Shown here piece by piece: positions 5,893 to 6,497 of a stretch of DNA of 6,497 nt. The notes beneath the pieces were generated by a model. That model saw nothing but the letters and a program-made list of their open reading frames with translations, was not told the DNA's origin and ran no database searches. Within the stretch, counting starts at the first letter, position 1; each line of letters begins with the position of its first letter. The position numbers were made by a program, and so were the translations under genes. This DNA comes from Deltaproteobacteria bacterium GWA2_55_10 (GTDB lineage Bacteria > Desulfobacterota > GWC2-55-46). The stretch covers positions 37,695 through 44,191 of the forward strand of contig MGPL01000138.1 in NCBI GenBank assembly GCA_001797415.1. Direction: 5' to 3'.

Positions 5893-5916
5893 CTGTCATT
5901 CTGAGGAGTCGTTGGC
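5893..5916. repeat. repeat B, truncated copy (one arm only)
   Basis: These 24 nt match the left arm of the full repeat B (3292-3315) at 22 positions, including the complete CTGTCATTCTGA end. The match then stops abruptly, and no inverted right arm is present before the next gene. It is therefore a decayed or rearranged copy, 50 nt before a full repeat A. Confidence 0.7.
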
Positions 5917-5966
5917 ATTAGGCGGGTTCAATTTTTCAAATCCGAAGTCTTCTTACGAATTTTCTT

Positions 5967-6062
5967 CCCCCTTTTCTAAAGGGGGACCGAGGGGGATTAT
6001 TTTTAAGTGCGCATGGCGCACCATACGGATAATTACCCCAACCCCTCTTTAGAAAAGAGGGG
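5967..6062. repeat. palindromic repeat A, copy 2, with an extra central hairpin
   Basis: The outer arms match copy 1 (3206-3279): CCCCCTTT (5967-5974) pairs with AAAGGGGG (5978-5985), and CCCCTCTTT (6042-6050) with AAAGAGGGG (6054-6062). The centre is 30 nt instead of 8 and contains a third perfect hairpin, GTGCGC-ATG-GCGCAC (6007-6021). On the plus strand the G-run at 5991-5995 is followed by ATTATTTTT (5996-6004). Pairing of the C-run (5967-5971) with that G-run would form a terminator-like structure for the M29 gene transcript. Confidence 0.8.
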
Positions 6063-6129
6063 CCAGTGACTTATTGTCGGTTTGAGAATCTTTCGAGCGC
6101 GCCCAAGTGCCTGTTTCCATTCAAAACCC

Positions 6130-6158
6130 TTGACTCCGGGGTACCCAGAAGATAATAT
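6130..6158 (+). promoter_or_regulatory. probable sigma70-type promoter of gmhA
   Basis: TTGACT (6130-6135) is a five-of-six match to the -35 box. Two overlapping -10 candidates follow: TAATAT (6153-6158) at a 17-nt spacer, or GATAAT (6151-6156) at 15 nt. The spacer contains the 8-bp palindrome GGGTACCC (6139-6146). Transcription would start near 6164, giving a leader of about 37 nt. Confidence 0.5.
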
Positions 6159-6200
6159 TAACTCATTCCTTTGTACCAATTCGCTTTAGCCAGGTGAGTC

Positions 6201-6497
6201 ATGAAAAATGAGATAGTCTCAAGGTCGTTCACCGAGAGCATACAGGCAAAGGAGCGTTTCCTTACGCCTGAGAACGTCTCGAGGATCGTGCGTTCAGCCG
6301 AGCTTGTGGCAGAGGCCTTCAAGAAGGGCGGCAAGCTCCTTATAGCCGGGAACGGCGGCTCCGCCGGAGACGCGCAGCACCTGGCCGCCGAGTTCATCAA
6401 CAGGTTCGAGATAGAAAGGCCGCCGCTTCCGGCCATAGCTCTCACTACGGATTCTTCCAACCTCACGAGCATAGGCAACGACTACTCCTTTGACCAG
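6201..6497 (+). CDS. gmhA: phosphoheptose (sedoheptulose 7-phosphate) isomerase, 3' end missing
   Basis: The first 99 residues are visible and the frame continues past the right edge. The SIS-domain signature GNGGSAGDAQHLAAEF (50-65) and ALTTDSSNLTSIGNDYSF (80-97) match GmhA, which converts sedoheptulose 7-phosphate to D-glycero-D-manno-heptose 7-phosphate, the first step of ADP-heptose synthesis for LPS core. H60 and E64 correspond to the metal-binding and catalytic His/Glu pair near residues 61-65 of E. coli GmhA. The sequence looks closer to the Pseudomonas-type GmhA (AGDAQH) than to the E. coli type (HCDAMH). DiaA, a paralogous SIS protein, is the main alternative. The ATG at 6201 is the first start after an in-frame TGA at 6195; the ribosome binding site is AGGTGA (6192-6197), only 3 nt away. 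The cytosolic enzyme implies a Gram-negative envelope. Confidence 0.9.
   Translation, partial: MKNEIVSRSFTESIQAKERFLTPENVSRIVRSAELVAEAFKKGGKLLIAGNGGSAGDAQHLAAEFINRFEIERPPLPAIALTTDSSNLTSIGNDYSFDQ

Larger units (their letters stand above)
5873..6200. other. 328-nt intergenic region containing repeats and the gmhA promoter
   Basis: This gap holds a truncated repeat B (5893-5916), a full repeat A (5967-6062) and a probable promoter (6130-6158). The 50 nt between the two repeats are AT-rich and show no inverted partner for repeat B. The 67 nt between repeat A and the promoter show nothing I can identify. No coding region with a ribosome binding site was found on either strand. Confidence 0.7.

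Noticed and set aside
4652..5899. 415-codon open frame antisense to the M29 peptidase
   Set aside because: The plus-strand frame has every M29 metal ligand and a good ribosome binding site. The antisense frame has no recognisable motif and is a shadow of codon bias.
6158..6478. 106-codon minus-strand open frame at the right edge
   Set aside because: It is antisense to a clear gmhA coding sequence with a conserved SIS-domain motif.

Overview
The window is a piece of a Gram-negative bacterial chromosome of moderate to high GC, with heavy use of AGG and ATA codons. The organism probably makes heptose-containing LPS (a gmhA-like gene enters at the right edge) and has a Tat-exported iron-sulfur respiratory module (left edge). 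These genes plus dispersed palindromic repeats would fit a Nitrospirota or Desulfobacterota-type anaerobe. That placement is inference, and no marker gene settles it.

Left part (1-1283): a leftward operon encodes a small Tat-signal protein with no cofactor motif, followed by a 4Fe-4S dicluster subunit of the PsrB/NrfC/HybA type, cut by the window edge. A good sigma70-type promoter and a roughly 130-nt leader with two hairpins lie upstream. The divergent rightward gene is an RqcH/NFACT homologue whose extended -10 box is so close to the ATG that the mRNA should be leaderless.

Middle part (1284-4644): rqcH overlaps by 4 nt an unrecognised 152-residue soluble protein. An intergenic stretch with two different palindromic repeat elements follows, then a YhcC-like (TIGR01212) radical SAM protein tightly linked to a small unrecognised helical protein.

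Right part (4645-6497): a family M29 metalloaminopeptidase has all expected metal ligands. After it comes a 328-nt gap with a truncated copy of one repeat and a full copy of the other, then a promoter and the first 99 codons of a phosphoheptose isomerase (GmhA).

The genes are mainly housekeeping (ribosome quality control, peptide turnover, LPS heptose) plus one respiratory module. I see no CRISPR array, transposase, phage gene, tRNA or rRNA, and no clear new defence-type system. The most interesting signals are a segment shared by the two adjacent Tat proteins, the compact RqcH with its apparent leaderless start and coupled unknown partner, and the paired repeat families with variable centres.
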